Source: CAZAQS01 sp964486825 (GTDB taxonomy: Bacteria; Chloroflexota; Anaerolineae; Anaerolineales; UBA4823). From it: a stretch of 13,903 nucleotides of DNA. The notes beneath the pieces were generated by a model, which ran no database searches, had not been told where the DNA came from, and saw nothing but the letters and a program-made list of their open reading frames with translations. This document shows positions 6,875 to 13,903 of this stretch, piece by piece; within the stretch, counting starts at the first letter, position 1; every line of letters begins with the position of its first letter. The stretch covers positions 1-13,903 of the forward strand of contig CAZAQS010000116.1 in NCBI GenBank assembly GCA_964486825.1. The letters run 5' to 3'. The position numbers and the translations under genes are program-made.

Positions 6875-7264
6875 TCAGGTAGTGACTTCCGGGGGCAGGT
6901 CCTCTCCGGCGGATCGCCGGCGCTTGGTGGTTTCCTTCCCGCTCTCCAGGATATCGCTGGCTTTCCCTATTTGTTCATCAACAAAATGCTGGCCGCGCTG
7001 CTTGAGCTCTTCGGCTTTAGTTTTGGCTTCATGGGCCAGCTCATCCGCGCGCGCTCGGGCTTCCGCTGCCGCTGCTTCCGCACGCACACGCGCCTCTTCG
7101 GCTGTTTCTACGGCCCGGTCCTTAAGCTCGATGCTTTTATCTCGGATCAACACACGGGTTTCTTCTCCAGATTGAGGAGCCAGGAGAAGGGCCACTGCGG
7201 CTCCGATTAAGCCTCCGATGATTAAACCTGACAGAAAGGATCCGACATCTTCTGTGTCTGACAT
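6875..7264 (-). CDS. YtxH domain-containing small membrane protein
   Basis: 129 residues from ATG at 7262-7264, chosen because AAGGAGAG (7271-7278 on minus) lies 6 bp upstream. A frame-open extension to 7336 would overlap the neighbouring gene and lacks such a site. A glycine-rich transmembrane helix (FLSGLIIGGLIGAAVALLLAP, about 10-30) is followed by QSGEETR and a long Ala/Glu/Arg/Lys-rich helix (about 40-95) likely to form a coiled coil, then a basic KRRR patch. The GxxxG membrane helix ending in LLLAPxSGEETR is the YtxH signature. Bacillus YtxH is a general-stress protein of unknown biochemical role. The gene is 34 bp downstream of another small membrane protein gene and ends before the terminator. 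Molecular function unknown. Confidence 0.85.
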   Translation of the reverse strand: MSDTEDVGSFLSGLIIGGLIGAAVALLLAPQSGEETRVLIRDKSIELKDRAVETAEEARVRAEAAAAEARARADELAHEAKTKAEELKQRGQHFVDEQIGKASDILESGKETTKRRRSAGEDLPPEVTT

Positions 7265-7298
7265 AGCATACTCTCCTTCAAAGATAAGACTTGTTTTT

Positions 7299-7766
7299 TT
7301 ATCGCTGATTTTTTTCCCGCCTGCGGGCCAGGCCAAGTAAGGCCATCATCTTGGTCATTGCCGCCAGGTATTCGTTTAACTTTAATACCGGCTGTACCAG
7401 GTTGTCGCTCATAAAGGCAGTCGTTCCTCGGAGTGTGTTGACCGTCTCGTTTGTAGATTCCAGAATGGGTTTTATCTCATTTTGCAGAAGGTTCGTCAAG
7501 CGGGCAATCTGTACGATTAGTATGATCAAGACCAAGCCAAGGAGTAATGATTCTAGAGCCATAAAGATAATAAAAATGTCACGTACTCGAGCAGTATCGG
7601 TTGTTGGTAGTATTAACAGGTATAGGCCCAGGATCAGGAGCGCCAAAACCACAACACCCCCAATAATCAGCCCAATCACTATTTTACGCGAGCCGCTTCC
7701 ATCATCGCCGCTTTGAACTTCGGCCCCTGTTTGTGAATCTTCAGTTGTTAAGTGTTGATTTTCCAT
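7299..7766 (-). CDS. Two-helix membrane protein, possible YtxG/DUF948-like partner of YtxH
   Basis: 155 residues, ATG start with GGAG (7778-7781 on minus) 11 bp upstream. A hydrophilic N-terminus (1-27) is followed by two hydrophobic helices at about 28-53 and 63-88, then a mainly helical segment (90-145) with repeated small polar residues (IKPILESTNETVNTLRGT) and a basic end. The helix after the membrane anchor resembles DUF948/YtxG proteins in style, and in Bacillus ytxG and ytxH are neighbours in a general-stress operon. The order here (this gene, then ytxH-like) matches that, but DUF948 proteins usually have a single N-terminal helix, so the link is tentative. It could also be a lineage-specific hypothetical protein. 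Confidence 0.75.
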   Translation of the reverse strand: MENQHLTTEDSQTGAEVQSGDDGSGSRKIVIGLIIGGVVVLALLILGLYLLILPTTDTARVRDIFIIFMALESLLLGLVLIILIVQIARLTNLLQNEIKPILESTNETVNTLRGTTAFMSDNLVQPVLKLNEYLAAMTKMMALLGLARRREKNQR

Positions 7767-7791
7767 CCCTATTTAAACTCCATTAAAAAAT

Positions 7792-7800
7792 ATTATACCA
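7792..7800 (-). promoter_or_regulatory. Extended -10 promoter for the ytxG-like/ytxH-like pair
   Basis: On the minus strand the sequence reads TGG followed by a perfect TATAAT (complement at 7792-7797). The -35 position is poor, which fits an extended -10 promoter or one needing an activator. The start point would be near 7785, giving a leader of about 18 nt that contains the GGAG ribosome site. Confidence 0.6.
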
Positions 7801-7807
7801 TAGCAAT

Positions 7808-7861
7808 ATTACTGCCCCTTTCCCTCCCCCTGTCATTGACGGCCTCAATCCATTACTGCCC
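7808..7861 (-). repeat. Direct repeat of a 10-mer upstream of the ytxG-like promoter
   Basis: GGGCAGTAAT occurs twice on the minus strand, at 7852-7861 and 7808-7817, exactly 44 bp apart (about four helical turns). The promoter-proximal copy falls roughly at -23 to -32 relative to the predicted start, and the distal copy touches the lipoprotein stop codon. It could be a tandem activator site; chance cannot be excluded. Confidence 0.4.
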
Positions 7862-9247
7862 TCAGGGAAGGCTGGTATAAGCAAAAGAATAGGATTCCCC
7901 CAATTCCTCGAGTTGCGTTTGACCCACGGCAAGATCCCCGAGGTTAAGGCTCCAGCTAGCTTCGGAACCCGAAAGGTATAAATAACGCCTTTCATCTACC
8001 CAATGAATATCGCTCCGAATTGCTAACCCATGCATCTGTACCGCTTCCTTACACAGGTGTCCTAACCATGGATCCCAGGAATCTGTATACCAGAATAAAT
8101 AATGTTCGGAATCAGGAAGCCACTGGAACCTTTCCATGACGTTCCCCTGGGCGAAGGCCTGGTCTTCATCCCCGTAGACCTCCATGATGCGCAGCTCCCG
8201 GCCGCTGGAACGTTGTTCCGCCTGTCTCCAGTAGGCTATCTTCTCCAGATCAGGAGAAATTACCGACTCCGACATATATGCCTGGAAGCTATTGATTAAG
8301 GCGGGCTGGCTTCCATCCACCCTTACTTCCCAGACATCCACGCGCGCCTCTGTCATGAGTGGATCTATATCCCTGGGCACTGCCACCAGCAGTCTATCGG
8401 ACTCGGGCGACCATTGTGGCCAGGGATACCCATAATATTCGCCATACGCAATTGCCCGGTATACCTCCAGGTTTCCACCCGGTATCTCTACCCCATCAAC
8501 GCCGTAGATCTTGAAAGATTCCGGTGAAAACAGAGCCAGGCCCTTCCCATCTGGTGAGAAGGAAAAATGTCCCCCGCTGCCGGTTGGGAACAGGGTGGTT
8601 AACTCTTTTGTATCTACATCTATGGTGCGAAGGTCATCCGGGACATAGATCCAGATGCCCTCCCCACGCACCACCGGATAGGTATTGAAGGCCAGCCGGT
8701 GCGTCCCCGGGACCCAGTTGATATTATATGGAATCACCCCGAGCTGGCCGCGCTCCCGGCGCAACCTTCCGAACTCGTTTGCCGTCAACAGGGCTTCCGG
8801 TTTGCCACCGAGTACATCCACTTTCCATAGTTCTACCATGCCGTTTTCAGAAGGGCGGGTATAGACTGCCACCTGCCCATCGTCCGATAGGTAGACCTGC
8901 CCCGCGTCTCCATGGTCGGTAAGCTGCCTGCTGGCGCCTCCTTCTTCCCAGATCCAAACGTCGTTCTCTTTTACCATCCCAACCCTGAGGATCCCTTGCA
9001 ACGGTCTTTCTTCCGGGGATCTCTCCTGGCACCATGCTGATGCTGGCGTCACGGAGGGCGGCCGCGCCGGGGTGGGGAGGGCAGTCGTTGTACCTTCAGG
9101 GTGGGGAGTTGCCGTTATGGCCGGCGCTTCCGTTCTGACCGGGGTTTCCGGTGTGATTATCTCAGGTAGCGGGACAGGCGTTGGGCTGCATCCTGATAAC
9201 AGTGCTCCTGAGATCAGCCAAAGCAGGCATAGCATTCTTAATACCAT
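7862..9247 (-). CDS. Lipoprotein with TolB/WD40-like beta-propeller repeats
   Basis: 461 residues, ATG start with AAGGAGG (9255-9261 on minus) 7 bp upstream. A type II signal peptide (MVLRMLCLLWLISGALLSGC) has lipobox LSGC with C20 as the lipidated residue. A Thr/Pro-rich linker spans about 21-70. The rest holds repeated strands with SxDG/SPDG turns typical of TolB-like propellers: LSDDGQVAVY (120-129), FSFSPDGKGLALF (228-240), WSPESDRLLVAV (279-290), ISPDLEKIAYW (330-340) and WLPDSEHYLFWY (376-387). Such proteins are tethered outside the membrane and usually bind proteins or ligands; none of the sequence points to an enzyme. The gene is divergent from the secreted M28 peptidase with a very short shared promoter region, so coregulation is possible. 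Specific partner unknown. Confidence 0.85.
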   Translation of the reverse strand: MVLRMLCLLWLISGALLSGCSPTPVPLPEIITPETPVRTEAPAITATPHPEGTTTALPTPARPPSVTPASAWCQERSPEERPLQGILRVGMVKENDVWIWEEGGASRQLTDHGDAGQVYLSDDGQVAVYTRPSENGMVELWKVDVLGGKPEALLTANEFGRLRRERGQLGVIPYNINWVPGTHRLAFNTYPVVRGEGIWIYVPDDLRTIDVDTKELTTLFPTGSGGHFSFSPDGKGLALFSPESFKIYGVDGVEIPGGNLEVYRAIAYGEYYGYPWPQWSPESDRLLVAVPRDIDPLMTEARVDVWEVRVDGSQPALINSFQAYMSESVISPDLEKIAYWRQAEQRSSGRELRIMEVYGDEDQAFAQGNVMERFQWLPDSEHYLFWYTDSWDPWLGHLCKEAVQMHGLAIRSDIHWVDERRYLYLSGSEASWSLNLGDLAVGQTQLEELGESYSFAYTSLP

Positions 9248-9268
9248 AGAGCAGCCTCCTTCTGGCGA

Positions 9269-9275
9269 TATAATA
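9269..9275. promoter_or_regulatory. Shared -10 box for divergent lipoprotein and M28 genes
   Basis: The plus strand carries TATAAT at 9269-9274, and the minus strand reads TATTAT from 9275 to 9270, so one AT-rich heptamer can act as -10 in both directions. On plus, initiation near 9281-9284 would leave almost no leader before ATG 9284. On minus, initiation near 9263 leaves a leader of about 15 nt holding the AAGGAGG site. No clear -35 is visible either way. Confidence 0.5.
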
Positions 9276-9283
9276 ACATGGTT

Positions 9284-10672
9284 ATGATCCGCTTGCTTTA
9301 CCGGCTTCTCCCGGCCCCCCTTTTCTTGATCTTGCTCCTATGGGGTAGTTCAGGCACACCCGCCGGAGCGGGCCCCTTGACTCCAACCTGCGTCTATAAC
9401 CCGCTTGTTGCTGATATGCTCGACCAGGCTTCCCTGCAGAGCTGGATGAGCTGGATTGAAAGGCTCTCAGGCGCCAGGCCGGTTTTTGAGTTGGGGTACA
9501 ACACCTTCATCCAGACCCGTGTTACCGATCTCATGTTTAATGGCCACCCAAATGCCAGGGCTTACGAATACGTTCACCACCTGGTACAGACCTGGTACCC
9601 TGATCAGTTTATCGAAGAGCATGTTTACAGCTTCCCGAGCGTGCCTGCCAAAAACCTGGTGCTGACCATTCCCGGCGCAAGCTCACCGGAGGAGTATGTA
9701 TTGCTGGTAGCTCACCTGGACAGCGCCTCCAGGGATTCTTTCCTTGCCCCCGGCGCGAATGACAACGCCACTGGCTCTGCGACGTTGTTGGAGGCAGCCC
9801 GGCTCTTCCGCTACTACAGTTTCGAGCGGACGGTCCAGTTGGTTTGGTTCACAGGGGAAGAATCAGGCCTGATCGGCAGCCGGGCCTTCGTAAGCCAGTA
9901 TCCTGGAGGAAACGATCATCACTACCACGCTGTGATCAACCTGGACATGTTCGGTTGGGATGGGGATGGGGATCGTTGCTTCGAGTTGCATGTGGGAAGT
10001 CTCCCTGCTTCACAGCCTATTGGGAGTTGTGTTGTAGACACCATCCAGGCTTACGGGTTGGATCTCAAACACGACTTCCTGACAGAGCGGGCCATCACAT
10101 TATCTGACCATGCCTCTTTCTGGGAGCGAGGCATCGGTGCAATCGCCATTCTTGAAAACTGGACCCCCGCACCAGACGATCAAGCACCGGAAAACGGCTG
10201 TCAGGGCGTGGACCGCAACCCGCATTACCATACTTCTCGCGACACGGTTGCTGAAAACCTGACACCTGCTTATGGTTTTGATATCGCTCGTGCCAGCCTT
10301 GGTGCCATCGCTGCGCTGGCAACCCCCGTACTTGAGTGTTTCCAGGCTACTCCTGAGCTTTCCATAGTCCGGGAGTCTCCCACCTCGCTAAGCCTGGAAT
10401 GGGATCCCATACCGGGGGCGGAGGAATACCGTATACTACGCTCTTCTTATGGCTGTAACGAGGGCTGGCAAGTTCTGGATGTAACGGATAGCCTTTTCTG
10501 GTCGGATGAGGGACTGCACGAGGATTGGCCTTACCAGTACCAGGTTGAGGCATTATCTACCGGCGGGTCCTGTGTTTCCCGTTCCAGTTCTTGCCTGTCG
10601 ATTGGGCCTCCCCCGCCACCCAGGTTTTTAACAACCTATTTGCCCATCTTCTCCCGCTGGATCCCCGAGTAG
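9284..10672 (+). CDS. Secreted M28-family zinc aminopeptidase-like protein
   Basis: 462 residues from ATG 9284; another ATG two codons earlier (9278) is possible, but it would lie upstream of the predicted transcription start. An N-terminal signal peptide (about 1-29, hydrophobic LPAPLFLILLLWGSS) indicates export. The M28 dizinc set is complete: H144 and D146 (VAHLDS), bridging D160 (PGANDNATG), E192/E193 (FTGEESG), D221 (INLDMFG) and H316 (HYHTSRDT). The family cleaves N-terminal residues or dipeptides from peptides. After the catalytic domain a fibronectin type III-like domain (about 356-438) is followed by PPPPP and a C-terminal TYLPIFSR peptide. No Shine-Dalgarno precedes either ATG; a TATAAT directly upstream suggests a leaderless or near-leaderless transcript. 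It is divergent from the propeller lipoprotein gene. Catalytic family is firm; substrate unknown. Confidence 0.92.
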   Translation: MIRLLYRLLPAPLFLILLLWGSSGTPAGAGPLTPTCVYNPLVADMLDQASLQSWMSWIERLSGARPVFELGYNTFIQTRVTDLMFNGHPNARAYEYVHHLVQTWYPDQFIEEHVYSFPSVPAKNLVLTIPGASSPEEYVLLVAHLDSASRDSFLAPGANDNATGSATLLEAARLFRYYSFERTVQLVWFTGEESGLIGSRAFVSQYPGGNDHHYHAVINLDMFGWDGDGDRCFELHVGSLPASQPIGSCVVDTIQAYGLDLKHDFLTERAITLSDHASFWERGIGAIAILENWTPAPDDQAPENGCQGVDRNPHYHTSRDTVAENLTPAYGFDIARASLGAIAALATPVLECFQATPELSIVRESPTSLSLEWDPIPGAEEYRILRSSYGCNEGWQVLDVTDSLFWSDEGLHEDWPYQYQVEALSTGGSCVSRSSSCLSIGPPPPPRFLTTYLPIFSRWIPE

Positions 10673-10724
10673 CCTTTTTCCCGGTGCTCAAAGAAGACCA
10701 CAAGGCCGGGAGCATGTCATTCCC

Positions 10725-10733
10725 TGCTATAAT
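10725..10733 (+). promoter_or_regulatory. Extended -10 abutting the ligA start codon
   Basis: TGC followed by perfect TATAAT (10728-10733) lies 7 bp before the ATG at 10741. The expected start point (10740-10741) coincides with the A of the ATG, so ligA is probably translated from a leaderless mRNA. No Shine-Dalgarno is present upstream of the ATG, and no -35 is recognisable, as is usual for extended -10 promoters. Confidence 0.6.
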
Positions 10734-10740
10734 ACCGTCT

Positions 10741-12834
10741 ATGGATACCGATCTTTCCCAGCGTATAGATACTCTCCGTCGCGAAATCAACTTTCACGAT
10801 TACCGCTATCATGTCTTGGATGACCCGCTCATCAGCGATGCGGAATATGACCTGCTGATGCTGGAGCTCCGCCAGCTTGAAGCGGAACATCCGGAGTTGG
10901 TTACTCCTGATTCTCCCACCCAAAGAGCCGGCGCCGCTCCACTAGCAAAGTTTGTCAAGGTCCGCCACCCCGCTCCCATCCTGAGCCTGGCAAGCGCCTT
11001 CGACGCTGGTGGGGTGCGAGCCTGGTACGAGCGGATTTCTCGCCTGGATGGGCGAGTACGCAAGGCCGATTTTGTGGTCGAGCCTAAGATTGATGGGCTA
11101 ACTATCGTCATACATTACCAGCAAGGCCGGTTTGTCCAGGGGGCAACGCGTGGCGATGGCGAAATCGGCGAGGATATAACAGCCAACCTGCGCACCATTC
11201 GCGCTTTGCCTTTGGCGCTGCCAGCCTTTCCATCCGGTCCAAGGCCACCCGCCTCGCTGGTTGTGCGCGGAGAGGCCTTTATGACCATCCAGGACTTCAA
11301 GAAACTCAACCAGCGCCTGGAAGAGGCGGGAGAAAAGACTTACTTGAACCCGCGCAATACCGCAGCCGGATCCCTTCGCCAGCTCGATCCCTCCCTGACA
11401 GCTTCTCGCCCTCTAACCCTTTATATTTATTCGATTGTGGCCGGAGAAGGCGCCGGCGCTCCTACCGGCATCGGCGTGGCTCCAGAAGATGAACAACCGG
11501 GCGCGCTTCCCAGTAGCCAGTGGGAGACGATTGAGTACCTGCGCTCGCTAGGCTTTCCGGTTCCCGAAGCGAAGCGGGCTGGCAGCCTGGAAGAAGCCAT
11601 CGCAGCTGCCGAGGACCTGGCTTCCCGGCGGGACGCACTACCTTATGAGGCAGATGGGGCTGTCATTAAGATCGACGACCTGACTCTGGCAGCCGAGCTG
11701 GGCTTCGTCGGCCGCGACCCGCGCGGCGCAATCGCCTATAAATTCCCTGCCCGGGAGGTCACGACCCAACTCCACGATATTCGCACCAACGTAGGCCGGA
11801 CGGGCGTTCTCACTCCTTACGCGGTGCTCGAGCCAGTTAATATCGGAGGGGTGATCGTACGCCAGGCGACCCTGCATAACTTCGACTATATCAAAGAAAA
11901 GGATATACGTCCTGGCGATCGAGTCCTGGTCAAGCGCGCCGGGGATGTCATACCGTATGTCATAGGACCCGTCCACTCGGCCCGCACAGGTGAAGAACAA
12001 CCATACATCCCACCTGAGACCTGCCCGGCTTGCGGGCAGGCCGTCGAGAACCTGCCCGGTGAAGTGGCCTGGTATTGTGTAAATGTAGCCTGCCCGGCAC
12101 AGCTTGTTCGAAACCTGGAGCACTTCGTATCACGCGGCGCCATGGATATCGTCGGGCTGGGTATCCGCATCGTGGAGCTACTGGTCGCTGTAGGGTTGGT
12201 CAAGGATGTCGCCGATCTCTATTACCTGAAAAAAGAAGACTTGCTAAATCTGGAAGGCTTTGCCGAGAAAAAGGCGGAAAACTTGATCACCAGCATCGAC
12301 GGCTCCCGGAGCCGTCCCTTGTCACGCTTGATCAACGCCCTCGGCATACGCGGCGTCGGTGACGTGATGGCCTCAGACCTGGCTCGCCATTATCCTGACC
12401 TGGATACGCTCTCCAATACCACCTTTGATAAGCTCCAACAGATCCCAGGAGTGGGTCCAAATATCGCCCAGGCCATCGTGGATTGGTTTGCCAGGCCTGC
12501 TAACCGGTTAGTACTCGAAAAGCTGCGCTCAGCCGGTGTCTGGCCTCGCGTTGAAGGTACTTCTCGAGTTGAGACTGCTCCACAGCCCTTCTCAGACATG
12601 ACTTTCGTTGTCACCGGTGCTTTGCAGAGTTTTACCCGCGAAGAAGTTAAGAACTATATCCAATCGCTAGGTGGGAAAGTTACCGATTCCGTCAGCAAGA
12701 AAACCAGTTATGTGGTGGTGGGTGAGAACCCAGGGTCAAAATTGGAGAAGGCCAGATCCCTGGGGGTAGAAATTATTGACGAGCAAGCCCTGCGCGAACT
12801 GGCAGGTGTTGACATTTCTACTCCCCTGGAATAA
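10741..12834 (+). CDS. ligA: NAD+-dependent DNA ligase LigA
   Basis: 697 residues, the usual LigA length. Domains in order: Ia with YRYHVLDDPLISDAEYD (21-37); adenylation domain with EPKIDG (114-119), K116 being the lysine that becomes AMP-linked, and GATRGDGEIGED (134-145); OB fold (about 340-420); Cys4 zinc finger (C428, C431, C446, C451); helix-hairpin-helix repeats (about 465-600, e.g. INALGIRGVG and QIPGVGPNIAQ); C-terminal BRCT (about 617-690, FVVTGALQSFTREEV). It seals nicks using NAD+ in replication and repair. The ATG at 10741 is chosen because the domain Ia helix begins right after it; the frame stays open upstream to 10591 but that part overlaps the M28 gene. Leaderless start is likely. 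A Gly/Ala/Pro-rich stretch of about 25 residues (234-259) is inserted in the adenylation domain. Followed after 38 bp by the alpha-oxoamine synthase gene. Confidence 0.97.
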   Translation: MDTDLSQRIDTLRREINFHDYRYHVLDDPLISDAEYDLLMLELRQLEAEHPELVTPDSPTQRAGAAPLAKFVKVRHPAPILSLASAFDAGGVRAWYERISRLDGRVRKADFVVEPKIDGLTIVIHYQQGRFVQGATRGDGEIGEDITANLRTIRALPLALPAFPSGPRPPASLVVRGEAFMTIQDFKKLNQRLEEAGEKTYLNPRNTAAGSLRQLDPSLTASRPLTLYIYSIVAGEGAGAPTGIGVAPEDEQPGALPSSQWETIEYLRSLGFPVPEAKRAGSLEEAIAAAEDLASRRDALPYEADGAVIKIDDLTLAAELGFVGRDPRGAIAYKFPAREVTTQLHDIRTNVGRTGVLTPYAVLEPVNIGGVIVRQATLHNFDYIKEKDIRPGDRVLVKRAGDVIPYVIGPVHSARTGEEQPYIPPETCPACGQAVENLPGEVAWYCVNVACPAQLVRNLEHFVSRGAMDIVGLGIRIVELLVAVGLVKDVADLYYLKKEDLLNLEGFAEKKAENLITSIDGSRSRPLSRLINALGIRGVGDVMASDLARHYPDLDTLSNTTFDKLQQIPGVGPNIAQAIVDWFARPANRLVLEKLRSAGVWPRVEGTSRVETAPQPFSDMTFVVTGALQSFTREEVKNYIQSLGGKVTDSVSKKTSYVVVGENPGSKLEKARSLGVEIIDEQALRELAGVDISTPLE

Positions 12835-12872
12835 ACTTTCCAGGTATACCAACCGCTGCGAGGAGCATAATC

Positions 12873-13903
12873 ATGAATAAAAACATCCACCGCGAAGACG
12901 CAATCACGCGCCGCATACAGGCAATGAACACCCGGGTGAATTCGATCCGGGATGCCGGCCTGTATTTCTACAACCAGCCTGTTACCGAGCTGATGGGGGG
13001 CGCTTGGGTGCTCGTCAACGGTCGCGTGATGAGCATGTATGCTTCTTATTCTTATCTCGGCCTGGTCGGTCACCCACGCATCAATGCTGCAGCCAAGACC
13101 GCAGTGGATCGCTACGGGACCGGCACCCATGGCGTGCGCTCTCTGGCGGGCACGCTGGATTTGCACCTGGAACTGGAAGAAACCATTGCAGAGTTCAAGA
13201 ATGCGGAAGCGGTTGTCACATATTCTTCGGGTTATGCTACTAATTTGTCGGTCGTTTCTACTATGGTTGGCAGGGGTGATTATGTCATTTCCGATAAGCT
13301 TAACCATGCCAGTATCGTGGATGGCTGTCTCATGTCAGGAGCGACTTTCCTGCGCTTTCGTCATAATGATATGGAGGCCTTGGAAAACCGTCTCCAGCAA
13401 GGCGATCCCGACGCAGCCCGGTTGGTAATTTCCGATTCGGTGTTCAGTATGGATGGCGATATCATCGACCTGCCGTCTGTCGTCGAGCTGTGCCGGAAAT
13501 ATAATGCCTGGCTAATGATCGATGAAGCGCATTCGATCGGAGTCCTGGGCAAGTCTGGTAGGGGCATTGAAGAGCATTTTGGCATACAAGACGGTATAGA
13601 TATCAAAATGGGCACCCTGAGCAAGACCATCCCCTCGGTTGGAGGGTATGTCGCCGGCAACACAGACCTGATCCAGTACTTGCGTCACGCCAGCCGGGCT
13701 TATATTTTCTCTGCTGCCCTGCCTCCCGCCCAGGCTGCCGCGGCGAACGAAGCCTTCAAGGTCATCTTGGACGAACCGTGGAGGGTGCAGAAGCTGACCG
13801 AGAACGCTGAACAGTTTATCAACGGTTTGAAGCGGCGCGGCTATGATACCATACTGACCCAGACGGCTATCGTTCCCGTGCTATGTGGTACGGATGAAGC
13901 TGC
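12873..13903 (+). CDS. Alpha-oxoamine synthase family PLP enzyme (BioF/KBL/SPT-like), 3' end cut by window
   Basis: The reading frame runs from ATG 12873, with GAGGAG ending 7 bp upstream, to the window edge: 343 codons with no stop, so it is 3'-truncated by the window. Fold type I motifs are clear: YASYSYLGL (56-64), YGTGTHGVRSLAGTLDLH (81-98), LNHAS (143-147, H145 stacks on PLP), SDSVFSMDGD (187-196), MIDEAHSIG (215-223, D217 binds the pyridine N), TLSKTIPSVGGY (248-259, Schiff-base K251) and FSAALPP (279-285). The family joins an amino acid to an acyl-CoA with loss of CO2: BioF makes 8-amino-7-oxononanoate, KBL 2-amino-3-ketobutyrate, SPT 3-ketosphinganine. The SYSYLGL motif leans to the SPT/KBL side, but the exact member cannot be set from sequence alone. 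It is 38 bp after ligA and likely cotranscribed. No bio genes are visible nearby. Confidence 0.9.
   Translation, partial: MNKNIHREDAITRRIQAMNTRVNSIRDAGLYFYNQPVTELMGGAWVLVNGRVMSMYASYSYLGLVGHPRINAAAKTAVDRYGTGTHGVRSLAGTLDLHLELEETIAEFKNAEAVVTYSSGYATNLSVVSTMVGRGDYVISDKLNHASIVDGCLMSGATFLRFRHNDMEALENRLQQGDPDAARLVISDSVFSMDGDIIDLPSVVELCRKYNAWLMIDEAHSIGVLGKSGRGIEEHFGIQDGIDIKMGTLSKTIPSVGGYVAGNTDLIQYLRHASRAYIFSAALPPAQAAAANEAFKVILDEPWRVQKLTENAEQFINGLKRRGYDTILTQTAIVPVLCGTDEA

Noticed and set aside
7265..7336. Longer N-terminus for the YtxH-like protein
   Set aside because: It would overlap the upstream gene and place a hydrophilic stretch before the membrane helix; the ATG at 7264 has its own AAGGAGAG.
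10680..10710. CCCGG/CCGGG inverted repeat as a terminator after the M28 gene
   Set aside because: The stem is only 5 bp with a 21-nt loop, and the T-run lies before the stem rather than after it.
10591..10740. Longer N-terminus for LigA starting inside the M28 gene
   Set aside because: The extra 50 residues do not belong to LigA, overlap M28 coding sequence, and the extended -10 lies inside them, just before the domain Ia start.
12708..13307. A 199-codon minus-strand frame across the ligA end and the oxoamine synthase start
   Set aside because: Both plus-strand genes are certain from motifs; this frame is their complement and would span two genes and the gap.

Overview
The window reads as a stretch of chromosome from a moderately GC-rich free-living bacterium, most likely Chloroflexota (Anaerolineae-like). 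This is inference from the gene set and protein style, not from a marker gene. The style includes a lipoprotein with a long Thr/Pro-rich linker before a beta-propeller, a secreted M28 peptidase ending in a proline run plus a YLP peptide, and a small YtxH-type membrane protein next to a second small membrane protein. Coding density is high. There is no rRNA, tRNA, CRISPR array or complete mobile element. The only mobile-element-like trace is a short tandem repeat at the extreme left edge.

Layout: (1) Positions 50-3387, minus strand, transcribed right to left: a calcineurin-like metallophosphoesterase, an App1/DUF2183 HAD-type phosphatase and an MscS-family mechanosensitive channel, probably one transcription unit. 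(2) A divergent 251-bp intergenic region (3388-3638). (3) Positions 3639-6814, plus strand: an aldehyde dehydrogenase with a hydrophobic, basic C-terminal tail, followed after 17 bp by a bifunctional NAD(P)H-hydrate epimerase/dehydratase (NnrE-NnrD fusion). (4) A terminator hairpin between convergent genes at about 6813-6852. (5) Positions 6875-9247, minus strand: a YtxH-like protein, a two-helix membrane protein that may be its partner, and the beta-propeller lipoprotein. (6) From 9284, plus strand: a secreted M28 aminopeptidase-like protein (divergent from the lipoprotein, 30-36 bp apart), NAD-dependent DNA ligase LigA, and a PLP-dependent alpha-oxoamine synthase running off the right edge. 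This last gene is cut by the window end.

How the genes may work together: several products point to envelope upkeep (MscS, App1-type lipid phosphatase, YtxH pair, lipoprotein, secreted peptidase) and lipid or aldehyde metabolism (membrane-tailed ALDH, alpha-oxoamine synthase). NnrDE and LigA are housekeeping. The ALDH-NnrDE pair makes sense as NAD(P)H production beside NAD(P)H repair, but 17-bp spacing is the only hard evidence for a link. I see no obvious new defence or biosynthetic system. The most interesting signals are regulatory: apparently leaderless ligA and M28 genes with the -10 box directly against the start codon, one AT box that could serve as -10 in both directions, and a repeated 10-mer upstream of the ytxG-like promoter.
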